A stretch of DNA of 64,000 nucleotides from Phycicoccus endophyticus (GCF_011326735.1 NZ_JAANCN010000012.1:31491-95490), one strand, 5' to 3'. Positions 8,464 through 18,333 are shown, numbered from the stretch's first letter. The notes: generated from the letters alone by a model not told the origin. Numbers and translations: made by a program.

Positions 8464-9804
8464 GTGACCACCGAGAACCGCCGCCCGCACCGCGTCGTCG
8501 TCGTCGGCTCCGGCTTCGGAGGGCTCTTCGGCACCCAGGCCCTCAAGGGACGCGACGACGTCGCCGTCACCCTCGTCGCCGAGACCGCCCACCACCTCTT
8601 CCAGCCGCTGCTGTACCAGGTCGCGACCGGCATCCTCTCCGAGGGCGAGGTCGCGCCGAGCACTCGCGAGGTCCTCGCCCGCCAGCGCAACGCCCGCGTC
8701 GTCCTCGGCGAGGTGACCCGCATCGACCTGGGCACACGCACCGTCACCTCCGAGCTGCTCGGGGCCGAGACCGTGACGGAGTACGACACCCTCCTCGTCG
8801 CGGCCGGCTCCGGGCAGTCCTGGTTCGGGCACGACGAGTTCGCCCGCTACGCGCCGGGGATGAAGTCGATCGACGACGCGCTCGAGCTGCGCGGGCGGAT
8901 CTTCGGCGCCTTCGAGCTGGCCGAGCTCGCCACCACCGAGGAGGACGCCCGGCGCGCGCTGACCTTCGTCGTCGTCGGGGCGGGCGCGACCGGGGTGGAG
9001 ATGGCCGGGCAGATCGCCGAGCTGGCCGGGCGCACGCTGGCCCACGACTTCCGTCGCATCGACCCGACGACCGCGCACGTCATCCTCCTCGACGCCGCCG
9101 AGACGATCCTGCCGAGCTTCGGTGAGCGGCTCGGCGGGGCGGCCCGCCGTCGCCTCGAGGAGATGGGCGTCGACGTGCGGACCGGGGCGATGGTCACCGG
9201 CGTCGACGAGACCGGGCTGACCTACCGCGACGGCGACGGCCACGAGGTGCGGGTCGAGGCGCTGACCAAGATGTGGGCGGCCGGGGTGCAGGCCAGCCCG
9301 CTGGGCACGCAGCTCGCCGAGCAGTCCGGTGCCGAGACCGACAAGGCCGGGCGCGTCCGCGTCGAGCCCGACCTCACCCTCCCGGGGCACCCCGAGGTCT
9401 TCGTCGTCGGCGACATGATCGCCCTCAAGGACCTGCCGGGGGTCGCCCAGGTCGCCATCCAGGGCGCCCGGTTCGCGGCCGCGGAAATCACCCGGCGGCT
9501 GGACGGCCGGCCGTCCCAGGGCGAGTTCGAGTACCGCGACAAGGGCTCGATGGCCACGGTCTCGCGGTTCAGCGCGGTGGCCTCGATCGGCCGGCTGCGC
9601 TTCCACGGCTTCCTCGCCTGGCTGCTGTGGCTCGGTGTGCACCTCGTCTACATCATCGGCTTCAAGCACCGGGTGACGACGCTGCTGCACTGGGCGGTCA
9701 GCTTCGTCGGGCGGGGCCGGGCCGAGCGGGTCGCCACCCACCAGCAGGTGTTCGCGCGGCAGGCCATGCGCCGCGTCGGGGAGGACCTGCGCGACCGCCC
9801 GTGA
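8464..9804 (+). CDS. ndh: Type II NADH dehydrogenase (NAD(P)/FAD-dependent oxidoreductase)
   Basis: A 446-residue single-subunit NADH:menaquinone oxidoreductase, non-proton-pumping and peripheral on the inner membrane face. The N-terminal FAD-binding motif is VVVVGSGFGGLFG; a second nucleotide fold, VVVGAGATGVEMAGQIAEL, binds NADH; VFVVGDMIALKDLPGVAQVA is the FAD-ribityl site. A C-terminal amphipathic and hydrophobic region (FLAWLLWLGVHLVYIIGFKH) is the membrane anchor. The GTG start fits the motif position; upstream codons are in frame but not conserved-looking. Confidence 0.92.
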   Translation: MTTENRRPHRVVVVGSGFGGLFGTQALKGRDDVAVTLVAETAHHLFQPLLYQVATGILSEGEVAPSTREVLARQRNARVVLGEVTRIDLGTRTVTSELLGAETVTEYDTLLVAAGSGQSWFGHDEFARYAPGMKSIDDALELRGRIFGAFELAELATTEEDARRALTFVVVGAGATGVEMAGQIAELAGRTLAHDFRRIDPTTAHVILLDAAETILPSFGERLGGAARRRLEEMGVDVRTGAMVTGVDETGLTYRDGDGHEVRVEALTKMWAAGVQASPLGTQLAEQSGAETDKAGRVRVEPDLTLPGHPEVFVVGDMIALKDLPGVAQVAIQGARFAAAEITRRLDGRPSQGEFEYRDKGSMATVSRFSAVASIGRLRFHGFLAWLLWLGVHLVYIIGFKHRVTTLLHWAVSFVGRGRAERVATHQQVFARQAMRRVGEDLRDRP

Positions 9805-9837
9805 CCCCGGGGCCGGGGTCAGGCACGGGCCGGACCG

Positions 9838-9843
9838 TAGGGT
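9838..9843 (+). promoter_or_regulatory. -10 hexamer TAGGGT, leaderless start of M16 operon
   Basis: TAGGGT is followed by 7 nt and ATG 9851. No ribosome-binding site is present between them. Confidence 0.6.
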
Positions 9844-9850
9844 GGCGCCC

Positions 9851-11140
9851 ATGCCGCTCGACTACCCGGTGCACCGGCGCACGCTGCCCAACGGGCTGCG
9901 TGTCGTCGTCTCACCGGACCACACGGTGCCGAACGTCACGGTCAACCTCTGGGTCGGCGTCGGCTCCCGGCACGAGCAGCCGGGAGGCACCGGCTTCGCC
10001 CACCTCTTCGAGCACCTGATGTTCCAGGGGTCCCGGTCGGTCCGCAGCGGCGAGCACTTCGAGGCGCTCATGGCCGTGGGCGGGCGTGCCAACGCGACGA
10101 CGTGGTTCGACCGCACGAACTACTTCGAGACCGTCCCGACCGGAGCCCTGGAGCTCGCGCTGTGGCTCGAAGCGGACCGGCACGGACACCTGCTCGACGC
10201 GGTGACCCAGGCCAACCTGGACAACCAGCGGGACGTCGTCAAGGAGGAGAAGCGTCAGCGGTACGACAACCAGCCCTACGGCACGGCGCTGGCCGACCTC
10301 TACGCCGCCGTGTTCCCGGCCGACCACCCCTACCACCACCCGACGATCGGCTCGATGGAGGATCTCGACGCGGCGGCGCTCGAGGACGTGCACGCCTTCT
10401 TCCGCCGGTACTACGCGCCGGACAACACCGTGCTCACGCTCTGCGGCGACGTCGAGCCGGAGCAGGGCTTCGACCTCGTCGGTCGCTACCTCGGCCCGCT
10501 GTCCGCCACGGCGCGCTCCCAGCGGCCCCCGCTGCCTCAGCTGGGGCCGCTCACCGAGCCGGTGCGGGTCGAGCGCACCGAGGCGGTGCCCAACGACCGG
10601 CTGCACGTCGGCTTCCGTCTGCCGGTCGACGAGAGTGCCGAGCTCTTCGCGGCGACCGTCGCCCTGGACTGCCTGGCGGGGCTCACCAGCTCGCGGCTGG
10701 CACGGCGCACGGTCCGGCGGGAGCAGACGGCGACCGCCGTGCACGCGAGCGCCTGGGGTCTCCTCGACGGTGTCTCCCTCGGGTTCGTCGTCCTCGACGC
10801 CGCGCCCGGGACCGATCCGGCCGACCTGGAGAGCGCCCTGGTCCAGGAGCTCGAGCGGCTCGCCGAGAGCGGCCCGACGGACGCCGAGCTCGAGGCCTCC
10901 CTCGCCCAGTCCGAGCGGGCGTGGCTGTCGGCCCTGGCCTCGCAGGAGGAGCGGGCCGACCTGCTGAGCCGTTACACGCTGCTGCACGACGACCCCGGCC
11001 TGGTCAACACCCACCTCGACCGGGTCCGGGCCGTCCGCCCGGACGACGTCCGCGCCGCGACCCGCCGCTGGCTCGCCCCCGACAGCCGCGCGGTCGTCGC
11101 CTACCTCGCGGCCCGTTCCGATGCGGAGGCCGTCGCGTGA
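9851..11140 (+). CDS. M16 family zinc metallopeptidase, catalytic subunit
   Basis: A 429-residue M16 (pitrilysin/processing-peptidase-like) protein. The inverted zinc motif HLFEH (HxxEH) lies near residue 55 and the distal glutamate ligand in NQRDVVKEEKRQRYDNQPYG about 75 residues later, so it should be catalytically competent. The second half is the structural M16_C domain. It is translationally coupled by GTGA to a second M16 gene that lacks the zinc site, the standard two-subunit arrangement. Its substrate is not known. Start chosen from the leaderless -10 spacing. Confidence 0.93.
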   Translation: MPLDYPVHRRTLPNGLRVVVSPDHTVPNVTVNLWVGVGSRHEQPGGTGFAHLFEHLMFQGSRSVRSGEHFEALMAVGGRANATTWFDRTNYFETVPTGALELALWLEADRHGHLLDAVTQANLDNQRDVVKEEKRQRYDNQPYGTALADLYAAVFPADHPYHHPTIGSMEDLDAAALEDVHAFFRRYYAPDNTVLTLCGDVEPEQGFDLVGRYLGPLSATARSQRPPLPQLGPLTEPVRVERTEAVPNDRLHVGFRLPVDESAELFAATVALDCLAGLTSSRLARRTVRREQTATAVHASAWGLLDGVSLGFVVLDAAPGTDPADLESALVQELERLAESGPTDAELEASLAQSERAWLSALASQEERADLLSRYTLLHDDPGLVNTHLDRVRAVRPDDVRAATRRWLAPDSRAVVAYLAARSDAEAVA

Positions 11141-12483
11141 CCGCCCGCCCGAGCGTCGCGCCGCCTCGACCGTGGAGCTACCCGCCGGTCCGGGAGCACC
11201 TGCTGCCGGGCGGGGTCCGGCTGCTCCTGCACGACCTGCCGGGCCAGTACGTGCTCTCGATGCGGGTCGTCGTCCCCTCCCGGCTCGCGGACGAGCCCGC
11301 GGGGCTGGAGGGGCTGTCGGCGATGACCGCCCGGCTGCTCGACGAGGGCACCACGCAGCACGAGCCGGAGGAGCTCGCCGAGCTCATGGAGCGACACGGG
11401 ATGGCCCTGGGCGCCGGGGTGTCCGACGGCGGGCTGCTCGTCGACGTCGACGTCCCGCAGCACCACCTCGGCCCGGCGGCCCGGCTCGTCGCGGAGGCCC
11501 TCGGCCAGCCCTCCTTCCCCGAGCCGGAGGTGCGCCGCATCCTGCGCAGCCGGCTGGCCGAGATCGAGCAGGAGCGTGCCTCGGCGCCCCACCGGGCCGC
11601 GCGCGAGCTCGCGCGGACGCTGTGGGCCGACGGCGACCGGGCCTCCCGGCCGAGCGCCGGTACCCCGGAGTCGGTGCGGGCGTTGACCCGCGAGGACATC
11701 GTCGCCCACCACGCCCGCCGGGTCGGCCCCCGGGGCGCGACGGTCGTGCTCGCCGGCGACCTCACCGGGCTCGACGCCCTCGGCGAGCTCGAGGCCGGCC
11801 TCGGCAGCTGGGCGGCGCCGCACCACGAGGCCTCGGCCGCCCCGGTTCCCCCGGTCCCTGCGGCCGACCGTGCCCGGGTCGTCCTCGTCGACCGCCCCGG
11901 CTCGGTGCAGACCGAGCTCGTCGTCGCCTGCCCCGGCCCGGACCGCTCGACCCCGACCGGGTGGGCGCCGCACCCGGTCGCCGCGTTCGTCCTCGGCGGC
12001 TCGCCGGGCGCGCGCATCGACGCCGTGCTGCGCGAGGAGAAGGGCTACACCTACGGCATCCGCTCGTCCTTCCGCCCCCGGGTGGCCGGTGGGTCGTTCG
12101 TCACCGCCGGTTCCGTCCGGGCCGAGGTGACTGCCGACGCCCTCGAGATCCTCCTCGGCATCCTCGACGCCGCGCGCGACGGGTTCACCCCCGCCGAGCT
12201 GCGCGCGGGGGTCGACTACGTCGCCCGGACCGCCCCGGGGAGGTACGCGACCGCGGACGCCGTCGCCGACGAGACCGCCGCGCTCGCGCTCGAGGGTCTG
12301 CCGACGGACTTCACGACCGGCCATCTCGCGGCGGTCGCCGCGCTCACCCTCGAGGACCTCGACGCCGCCTACCGCCGCACGGTGACGGGGGAGTGGAGCG
12401 TCGTCCTCGTCGGGGACGCCGAGAGCATCCTGCCCCGGCTCGAAGGGCGGGTCCCGGGGCCGCTGTCGGTCGTCGAGCTCTGA
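11137..12483 (+). CDS. M16 family protein, non-catalytic partner subunit
   Basis: A 448-residue M16 homologue. At the place of HxxEH it reads SAMTARLLDEGT, so no zinc can bind. It keeps the substrate-positioning R/Y element in its C-terminal half (EEKGYTYGIRSSFRP). This is the glycine-rich-loop/alpha-type partner that completes the active chamber with the upstream catalytic subunit. GTG start overlaps the previous stop by 4 nt. Confidence 0.92.
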   Translation: MTARPSVAPPRPWSYPPVREHLLPGGVRLLLHDLPGQYVLSMRVVVPSRLADEPAGLEGLSAMTARLLDEGTTQHEPEELAELMERHGMALGAGVSDGGLLVDVDVPQHHLGPAARLVAEALGQPSFPEPEVRRILRSRLAEIEQERASAPHRAARELARTLWADGDRASRPSAGTPESVRALTREDIVAHHARRVGPRGATVVLAGDLTGLDALGELEAGLGSWAAPHHEASAAPVPPVPAADRARVVLVDRPGSVQTELVVACPGPDRSTPTGWAPHPVAAFVLGGSPGARIDAVLREEKGYTYGIRSSFRPRVAGGSFVTAGSVRAEVTADALEILLGILDAARDGFTPAELRAGVDYVARTAPGRYATADAVADETAALALEGLPTDFTTGHLAAVAALTLEDLDAAYRRTVTGEWSVVLVGDAESILPRLEGRVPGPLSVVEL

Positions 12484-12507
12484 GCCGCCGGCCGGGTCCT
12501 GCGGGGC

Positions 12508-13323
12508 CTAGGGACGGTCGGGGACGAGCGCCGGCTGGCCGCCCGCGGCGAGCCGGGCCAGCACCTCGTCGTGCAGCAGCCCGTTGGTCGCGACGGCGTT
12601 GCCGCCGAAGGGTCCCTCGACCCCGTCGAGGGAGGTGAACCGCCCGCCGGCCTCGGTGACGACGGGGACGAGGGCGGCCATGTCGTGCAGGGACAGCTCG
12701 GGCTCGGCCGCGATGTCGACCGCACCGTCGGCGACGAGCATGTAGGACCAGAAGTCGCCGTAGGCCCGCTCCCGCCAGCACGAGCGCGCGAGCGCGAGCA
12801 CGTTGTCGAGGCGGCCGACGTCGGCCCACGAGGTCGTGCTCGAGAGCGACAGGGAGGCGTCGGCGAGCCGCGAGACCGCCGACACGTGCAGGCGCCGTGC
12901 GCTCGTCAGGCTCCGCCCGGACCAGGCGCCCGAGCCGGTCGCCGCCCACCAGCGCCGCCCGAGCGCCGGCGCCGCCACGAGCCCGAGGACCGGCCGGCCG
13001 TTGTCGACGAGGGCGATGAGGGTGGCCCACACCGGCACCCCCCGCACGAAGCTGTGCGTGCCGTCGATGGGGTCGATGACCCACTGCCGGGCGCTGGAGC
13101 CGGTGGCCGGCAGCTCCTCGCCGATGACGGCGTCGCGCGGCCGGGTGCGCCGCAGCTGGGATCGCACGAGCTCCTCGGCGTCCCGGTCGGCGTCGCTGAC
13201 GAGGGTGAGGTCGGGCTTGGTCTCGACGTGGAGGTCCTCGGCACGGAACCGCTCGATGGTGACCCGCTCGACCGCGTCGGCGAGGACGTGGGCGAGGCGG
13301 AGGTCGTCGTCGTAGGCCGGCAC
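12508..13323 (-). CDS. hisN: Histidinol-phosphatase, inositol-monophosphatase type
   Basis: A 271-residue phosphatase of the IMPase superfamily that removes phosphate from histidinol phosphate in histidine synthesis; this is the actinobacterial HisN type. Metal ligands are visible in VIGEE, WVIDPIDGTHSFVRG and the later WSYMLVADGAVDIAAE. The N-terminus (VPAYDDDLRLAHVLAD) begins at a GTG placed 6 nt behind TACGGT, hence a leaderless start; a longer reading frame exists upstream but does not look conserved. It converges on the M16 operon and is unlinked to other his genes. Confidence 0.9.
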   Translation of the reverse strand: MPAYDDDLRLAHVLADAVERVTIERFRAEDLHVETKPDLTLVSDADRDAEELVRSQLRRTRPRDAVIGEELPATGSSARQWVIDPIDGTHSFVRGVPVWATLIALVDNGRPVLGLVAAPALGRRWWAATGSGAWSGRSLTSARRLHVSAVSRLADASLSLSSTTSWADVGRLDNVLALARSCWRERAYGDFWSYMLVADGAVDIAAEPELSLHDMAALVPVVTEAGGRFTSLDGVEGPFGGNAVATNGLLHDEVLARLAAGGQPALVPDRP

Positions 13324-13329
13324 GGCCAC

Positions 13330-13335
13330 ACCGTA
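13330..13335 (-). promoter_or_regulatory. -10 hexamer TACGGT, leaderless GTG start of hisN
   Basis: TACGGT on the minus strand is followed by 6 nt and the GTG start codon. Confidence 0.5.
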
Positions 13336-13442
13336 CCGGCTCGTGCCGAAGATCTTTCGGCGCACACCGCGGGTGGGTCGCACTTCGGTCACAATCGGGT
13401 CTCGACGTGCCCCGGAACTTCCCTCCGCGGCGGTCGGTGGTC

Positions 13443-13448
13443 TTTAGT
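13443..13448 (+). promoter_or_regulatory. Candidate -10 box TTTAGT for the peptide-transporter operon
   Basis: TTTAGT stands out in the 238-nt hisN/transporter intergenic region. It would leave a leader of about 105 nt before ATG 13561. The -35 is weak. Confidence 0.3.
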
Positions 13449-13560
13449 GGTGCCGGCACGCCGCAGGGCGATGCCCACCGCTGGCGCTCCCGACCGGGGG
13501 CCCGGCGCAGAAGACCACCCAGTACCGGGTGGCAGGACCACGTCACGTAGGAGGACACCC

Positions 13561-15219
13561 ATGCGAGGAACGACTCGCACGGTCGCCGTTGCGGCCATGT
13601 CCGCCGTTGCGCTGCTGGCTGCCGGCTGTGGCAGCGGCGACAGCGACGGCGACCAGAGCTCGGCGGGGGGTGGCGCCGAGGGCGGCGAGATCACCGTCTA
13701 CGGCTGCAACCCGCAGAACCCGCTCGTCCCGCAGAACACGGGGGAGACCTGTGGCGGTGACGTTCTCGACCAGGTCTTCTCCAAGCTCGTCCACTACGAC
13801 GCCGACACGGCGGCGCCCGAGAACGACCAGGCCGAGTCGATCGACACCGACGACAACCAGAACTTCACCATCAAGATCAAGCAGGGCCTGAAGTTCCACG
13901 ACGGCACCGAGATCAAGGCCAAGAACTTCGTCGACGCGTGGAACTACGCCGCGTACGCGCCCAACGGGCAGTACAACGGCTACTTCTTCGAGCCGATCGA
14001 GGGCTTCGGCGACCTCCAGTGCACCGGCGACGGCGACGACCCGTGCGCCAAGGCCGGCAAGCCGAAGGCCGAGGAGATGACCGGCCTGCAGGTCGTCGAC
14101 GACTACACCTTCACGATCAAGACCACCGAGAAGGTCTCGAACCTCCCGGTGCGCCTCGGCTACTCCGCGTTCGCCGCGCTGCCGGACGTCTTCTTCGACG
14201 ACCCGGAGGCCTTCGGGAACAAGCCCGTCGGCTCCGGCCCGTACAAGCTCGACGCCTGGAACAAGGAGCAGTCGATCGTCCTGTCCAAGAACGCCGACTA
14301 CACGGGCGACTGGCCGGGCAAGGTCGACAAGATCACCTTCAAGATCTACCAGGACGTCGACCCGGCCTACAACGACGTCCTCGCCGACAACCTGGACATC
14401 GTCACCTCGATCCCGGCGAGCGCGCTCATCGACGACAAGTACAAGTCGGACCTGCCGGACCGGAACGCGCAGAAGGAGACCGGGCGCATCGACGTCCTCG
14501 ACTTCGCGCCGTCCTCGGTGGACCCGAACTACGACAGCGTCGAGGTCCGCAAGGCCATCTCGATGGCCATCGACCGCGACACGATCATCCAGCAGATCTT
14601 CAACGGCACGCGGACCCCGGCCACCGGCTGGGTCTCCCCGGTCGTCGACGGGTACAAGGCCGACCAGTGCGGTGAGGCCTGCACCTACGACGCGGAGAAG
14701 GCCAAGTCGACCCTCGAGGCCGCCGGCGGCTTCCCGGGCGACAAGATCACGCTGTCCTACAACGCCGACGGCGGCCACAAGGAGTGGACGGAGGCGACCT
14801 GCAACAGCATCAAGCAGGCGCTCGGCGTCGACTGCGTCGCCCAGGGTGTCGTCGACTTCGCGACCTTCCGGTCCCAGATCGGCGACCGCAAGATGAAGGG
14901 CATGTTCCGCGCCGGGTGGCAGATGGACTACCCGTCGATCGAGAACTTCCTCGCCCCGCTGTACAAGACGGGTGCGTCCTCGAACGACGGCGACTACTCC
15001 AACCCGGAGTTCGACGACCTCATCGACCAGGCGGCCGCCGCCACCGACGAGGCCGAGGCCAACAGCCTGTACCAGCAGGCCGAGGCGCTCCTCGCCGAGG
15101 ACATGGCCTCCATCCCGATGTGGTACGGCAAGACCACCATGGGCTGGTCGAACAACGTGACCGGTGTGAAGATCACCGCCTTCGGGACGGTCGACTACAC
15201 GCAGGTCTCCGTCCAGTGA
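13561..15219 (+). CDS. Peptide ABC transporter, family-5 substrate-binding lipoprotein
   Basis: A 552-residue lipoprotein. The signal peptide ends at a lipobox (LLAAGC, Cys23), followed by a Ser/Gly/Asp linker. The body is the SBP_bac_5 fold: KFHDGTEIKAKNFVDAWNY, GSGPYKLDAW and VRKAISMAIDRDTI are typical blocks. It captures oligopeptides or dipeptides at the outer membrane face and delivers them to the permease pair downstream. AGGAGG lies 6-7 nt before ATG. It is the first gene of a five-gene operon and is separated from the rest by a large hairpin, which probably makes it the most abundant product. Confidence 0.95.
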   Translation: MRGTTRTVAVAAMSAVALLAAGCGSGDSDGDQSSAGGGAEGGEITVYGCNPQNPLVPQNTGETCGGDVLDQVFSKLVHYDADTAAPENDQAESIDTDDNQNFTIKIKQGLKFHDGTEIKAKNFVDAWNYAAYAPNGQYNGYFFEPIEGFGDLQCTGDGDDPCAKAGKPKAEEMTGLQVVDDYTFTIKTTEKVSNLPVRLGYSAFAALPDVFFDDPEAFGNKPVGSGPYKLDAWNKEQSIVLSKNADYTGDWPGKVDKITFKIYQDVDPAYNDVLADNLDIVTSIPASALIDDKYKSDLPDRNAQKETGRIDVLDFAPSSVDPNYDSVEVRKAISMAIDRDTIIQQIFNGTRTPATGWVSPVVDGYKADQCGEACTYDAEKAKSTLEAAGGFPGDKITLSYNADGGHKEWTEATCNSIKQALGVDCVAQGVVDFATFRSQIGDRKMKGMFRAGWQMDYPSIENFLAPLYKTGASSNDGDYSNPEFDDLIDQAAAATDEAEANSLYQQAEALLAEDMASIPMWYGKTTMGWSNNVTGVKITAFGTVDYTQVSVQ

Positions 15220-15256
15220 GCTGAGGGGACCGACAGGTCCCCACAACGCAACGACG

Positions 15257-15299
15257 CGGCCGTCGGCCTGTCAGCCACCCGCTGGCAGGCCGACGGCCG
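15257..15299 (+). terminator. Intercistronic hairpin between binding protein and permease
   Basis: CGGCCGTCGGCCTG at 15257-15270 pairs perfectly with 15286-15299, and CAGC/GCTG extends the stem inside across one T:G pair. A hairpin in this position usually acts as a partial terminator or 3'-end mRNA stabiliser for the binding-protein cistron. Confidence 0.7.
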
Positions 15300-15434
15300 T
15301 GTCGGGACCGGTGTGCGGCGTTTCGCCGGGGGCGCCCCTGCACCACAGGTCCCCCCATGGTCTAGGTTCGTCCCGGTACATCCCGCCCCCCGCCGTCGCC
15401 CACCCCCAGACGGCCCGAGATCCCAGGAGGTGAC

Positions 15435-16364
15435 GTGGGCACCTACATCGTCAGACGGCTGCTGCAGATGATCCCGGTCCTCATCGGTGCGACGTTCCTC
15501 ATCTTCGCCATGGTCTTCGCCCTGCCGGGCGACCCGCTCGACGGCAAGTGCGGGGAGCGGGCCTGCCCGCCGGCCTACGCGGCGGCGTTCGAGGAGAAGT
15601 ACAACCTCAACGACCCCCTGCCGGTCCAGTACTTCAAGTACGTGGGCAACCTCGCGCACGGCGACTTCGGCGAGACGTACAACGGCATCAAGGTCTCGGA
15701 CCAGCTCAAGGAGCGCTACCCGGTCACCGTCAAGCTCGGCACCATGGCGGTCGTGATCGAGGCGATCCTGGGGATCCTCGCGGGCGTCCTCACGGGAATC
15801 CGCAAGGGCGGGTTCCTCGACAACCTCGTCCTCATCGCCACGCTCGTCGTGATCTCCATCCCCATCTTCGTCATCGGCGGGCTCGCCCAGTACTTCCTGG
15901 CGGTCAAGTGGGGGCTCTTCCCGGTGACCGTGACGTCGGGCGAGGCGACGTTCTACCAGCTGCTGCTGCCGGCCATCGTGCTCGGCTCGCTCTCGGTCGC
16001 CTACGTGGCCCGGCTGACCCGGACCAACCTCGCCGAGAACCTCCGCTCCGACTACGTCCGCACGGCGATCTCCAAGGGCCTGACCAAGCGTCGGGCCTAC
16101 GGGCTGCACGCGCTGCGCAACTCGCTCATCCCGGTGGTCACCTTCATCGGGTTCGACTTCGGGGCGCTGCTCGGCGGTGCGATCGTCACCGAGAGCATCT
16201 TCAACATCCCCGGCGTCGGCAACTACATCTTCCGGTCGATCAAGTCCCGGGACGGAGCGTCGGTCGTCGGGGCGGTGACGGTCCTCGTGCTCGTCTACCT
16301 CGTCGTCAACCTCATCGTCGACCTCTTGTACGGCCTCCTGGACCCGAGGATCAGCCATGACTGA
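15435..16364 (+). CDS. Peptide ABC transporter permease, DppB type
   Basis: A 309-residue inner-membrane permease with six predicted helices. The N-terminus (GTYIVRRLLQMIPVLIGATF) and the PGDPLDG motif after the first helix are typical of DppB/OppB. The cytoplasmic ATPase-contact (EAA-type) loop lies around YVRTAISKGLTKRRAYGLHA. A GTG start with AGGAGGTGA immediately upstream. It overlaps the next permease gene by 8 bp. Confidence 0.94.
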   Translation: MGTYIVRRLLQMIPVLIGATFLIFAMVFALPGDPLDGKCGERACPPAYAAAFEEKYNLNDPLPVQYFKYVGNLAHGDFGETYNGIKVSDQLKERYPVTVKLGTMAVVIEAILGILAGVLTGIRKGGFLDNLVLIATLVVISIPIFVIGGLAQYFLAVKWGLFPVTVTSGEATFYQLLLPAIVLGSLSVAYVARLTRTNLAENLRSDYVRTAISKGLTKRRAYGLHALRNSLIPVVTFIGFDFGALLGGAIVTESIFNIPGVGNYIFRSIKSRDGASVVGAVTVLVLVYLVVNLIVDLLYGLLDPRISHD

Positions 16365-17289
16365 GCAGTCCATCGTCGAAGCGCCTCCCACCGTGGACCC
16401 GCACGACGCCGGCGAGGTCGGCGAGGAGCGCTCGCTCGCCTCGGACGCCTGGCGGGCGATGCGGCGCAACCCGCTGTTCTGGGTGTCCGCGGTCATGATC
16501 GCCGTGTTCGTCGTCATGGCGGCCTTCCCGGGTCTGTTCACCCGCACCGACCCCACGGTCCCCGTGCTCGCCGAGGCCCGCTCACGTCCCGGGGACGGGA
16601 CGTGGTTCGGCCGTGACATCCAGGGCTACGACATCTACGCCCGGTGCATCTACGGGGCGCGCGCCTCCATCCTCGTCGGCCTGTTCACCTCGATCGGGAC
16701 GGTGCTGCTCGGCGGCACGGTCGGCGTGATCGCCGGCTACGTCGGGGGATGGGTCGACTCGCTGCTCTCGCGCATCGGGGACGTGTTCTTCGCCATCCCG
16801 CTGCTGCTCGGCGCGATCATCTTCCTCGTCTCGCTGCCGGACTTCTTCAACAACAACTACCTGCTCATCGTCCTCAAGGTCGTTCTCGCCCTCGTCGTCC
16901 TCGGCTGGCCGAGCCTGGCCCGGCTGATGCGCAGCAGCGTCATCCAGGTCAAGCCGAACGACTACGTCCAGGCGGCCCGAGCGCTCGGCGCGAGCCCCGG
17001 GCGGATCATCCGCTCGCACGTCCTGCCCAACGCCCTGGCCCCGATGATCGTCGTCGCGACGATCAACCTCGGCGCCTACATCGCGGCCGAGGCGACGCTG
17101 TCCTTCCTCGGGATCGGCCTGCAGTACCCGGCCATCTCCTGGGGCATCGACATCAGCTCGGCGATCGTCGGCCTGCGGACCACCCCGCACATGCTCTTCT
17201 TCCCGGGCATGTTCCTCTCCCTCGCAGTCCTCGCGTTCATCATGCTCGGTGACGCCGTACGCGACGCCCTCGACCCGAAGAGCAGGTGA
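16357..17289 (+). CDS. Peptide ABC transporter permease, DppC type
   Basis: A 310-residue second permease with a cytoplasmic N-terminus of about 35 residues (OppC_N region), the first helix at FWVSAVMIAVFVVMAAF, and the DppC-typical WFGRDIQGYDIYARCIYGAR segment. The EAA loop is DYVQAARALGASPGRIIRSHVLP. It pairs with the DppB-type protein to form the channel. Confidence 0.94.
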   Translation: MTEQSIVEAPPTVDPHDAGEVGEERSLASDAWRAMRRNPLFWVSAVMIAVFVVMAAFPGLFTRTDPTVPVLAEARSRPGDGTWFGRDIQGYDIYARCIYGARASILVGLFTSIGTVLLGGTVGVIAGYVGGWVDSLLSRIGDVFFAIPLLLGAIIFLVSLPDFFNNNYLLIVLKVVLALVVLGWPSLARLMRSSVIQVKPNDYVQAARALGASPGRIIRSHVLPNALAPMIVVATINLGAYIAAEATLSFLGIGLQYPAISWGIDISSAIVGLRTTPHMLFFPGMFLSLAVLAFIMLGDAVRDALDPKSR

Positions 17290-17295
17290 CCTGAG

Positions 17296-18333
17296 ATGAC
17301 GACGGAGACCAGCACCCGGTCCGCGAACGGGGAGGTCACCTACACCCCACAGGACGGAAGGCTGCTCGAGGTCGAGGACCTCCACGTCGAGTTCCACACC
17401 CCCGACGGCATCGCCCGGGCGATCAACGGGGTCTCGTTCGACCTCCACGAGGGCGAGTCCCTGGCCATCCTCGGCGAGTCCGGGTCCGGCAAGTCCGTGA
17501 CCGCACAGGCGATCATGGGGATCCTCGACATGCCACCCGCGGTCATCCCGCACGGGTACATCCGCTACTGCGGCCATGACCTGCTGACGATGCCCGAGGA
17601 GCAGCGGCGCAAGACGCGCGGCCCCGAGGTCTCGATGATCTTCCAGGACGCGCTCTCCTCGCTCAACCCCGTCTTCCCCGTCGGGTGGCAGATCGCCGAG
17701 ATGTTCCGGATCCATCGCGGGATGAACAAGTCCGACGCGCTGGAGCAGGCGGTGCGGCTCATGGAGCGGGTGCAGATCCCGGCCGCTCGCGACCGGGTCA
17801 AGGCCTACCCGCACCAGTTCTCCGGCGGGATGCGCCAGCGCATCATGATCGCCATGGCCATCGCCCTCGACCCGGCGGTGCTCATTGCCGACGAGCCGAC
17901 GACGGCACTCGACGTCACCGTGCAGGCGCAGATCATGAGCCTGCTCCAGGAGCTCCAGCAGGAACGCCAGATGGGGTTGATCCTCATCACCCACGACCTC
18001 GGGGTCGTCGCCGACGTGGCCGACCGGATCGTCGTGATGTACGCCGGGCGGCTCGTGGAGAAGGCCGACGTCCACGACCTCTACCGCAACCCCGCACACC
18101 CCTACACCCGCGGCCTGCTGGAGTCGATCCCGCGGCTGGACCAGAAGGGCCAGACCCTCGCCGCGATCGGCGGCCTGCCGCCGAACCTCATGCGGATCCC
18201 GCCGGGCTGCGCCTTCAACCCCCGGTGCCGGATGGCCCAGGACGTCTGCCGCACCGAGCTGCCCCCGCTGCGGGAGGTCGCCCCCGGCCGGCTGTCGGCC
18301 TGCCACTTCGCCGAGGAGGTCATCGATGCCTGA
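17296..18333 (+). CDS. Peptide ABC transporter ATP-binding protein, DppD type
   Basis: A 345-residue ATPase with Walker A GESGSGKS, signature FSGGMRQRI, Walker [13 protein letters not shown] and the H-loop in LILITHDLG. The C-terminal oligopeptide/HPY-type extension includes [14 protein letters not shown], whose cysteines are of the type that bind an iron-sulfur cluster in this subfamily. It overlaps the next ATPase gene by 8 bp. Confidence 0.95.
   Translation: MTTETSTRSANGEVTYTPQDGRLLEVEDLHVEFHTPDGIARAINGVSFDLHEGESLAILGESGSGKSVTAQAIMGILDMPPAVIPHGYIRYCGHDLLTMPEEQRRKTRGPEVSMIFQDALSSLNPVFPVGWQIAEMFRIHRGMNKSDALEQAVRLMERVQIPAARDRVKAYPHQFSGGMRQRIMIAMAIALDPAVLIADEPTTALDVTVQAQIMSLLQELQQERQMGLILITHDLGVVADVADRIVVMYAGRLVEKADVHDLYRNPAHPYTRGLLESIPRLDQKGQTLAAIGGLPPNLMRIPPGCAFNPRCRMAQDVCRTELPPLREVAPGRLSACHFAEEVIDA

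Noticed and set aside
13324..13560. Riboswitch in the leader of the peptide-transporter operon
   Set aside because: The 238-nt region has a candidate -10 and a good ribosome site but no recognisable aptamer core.
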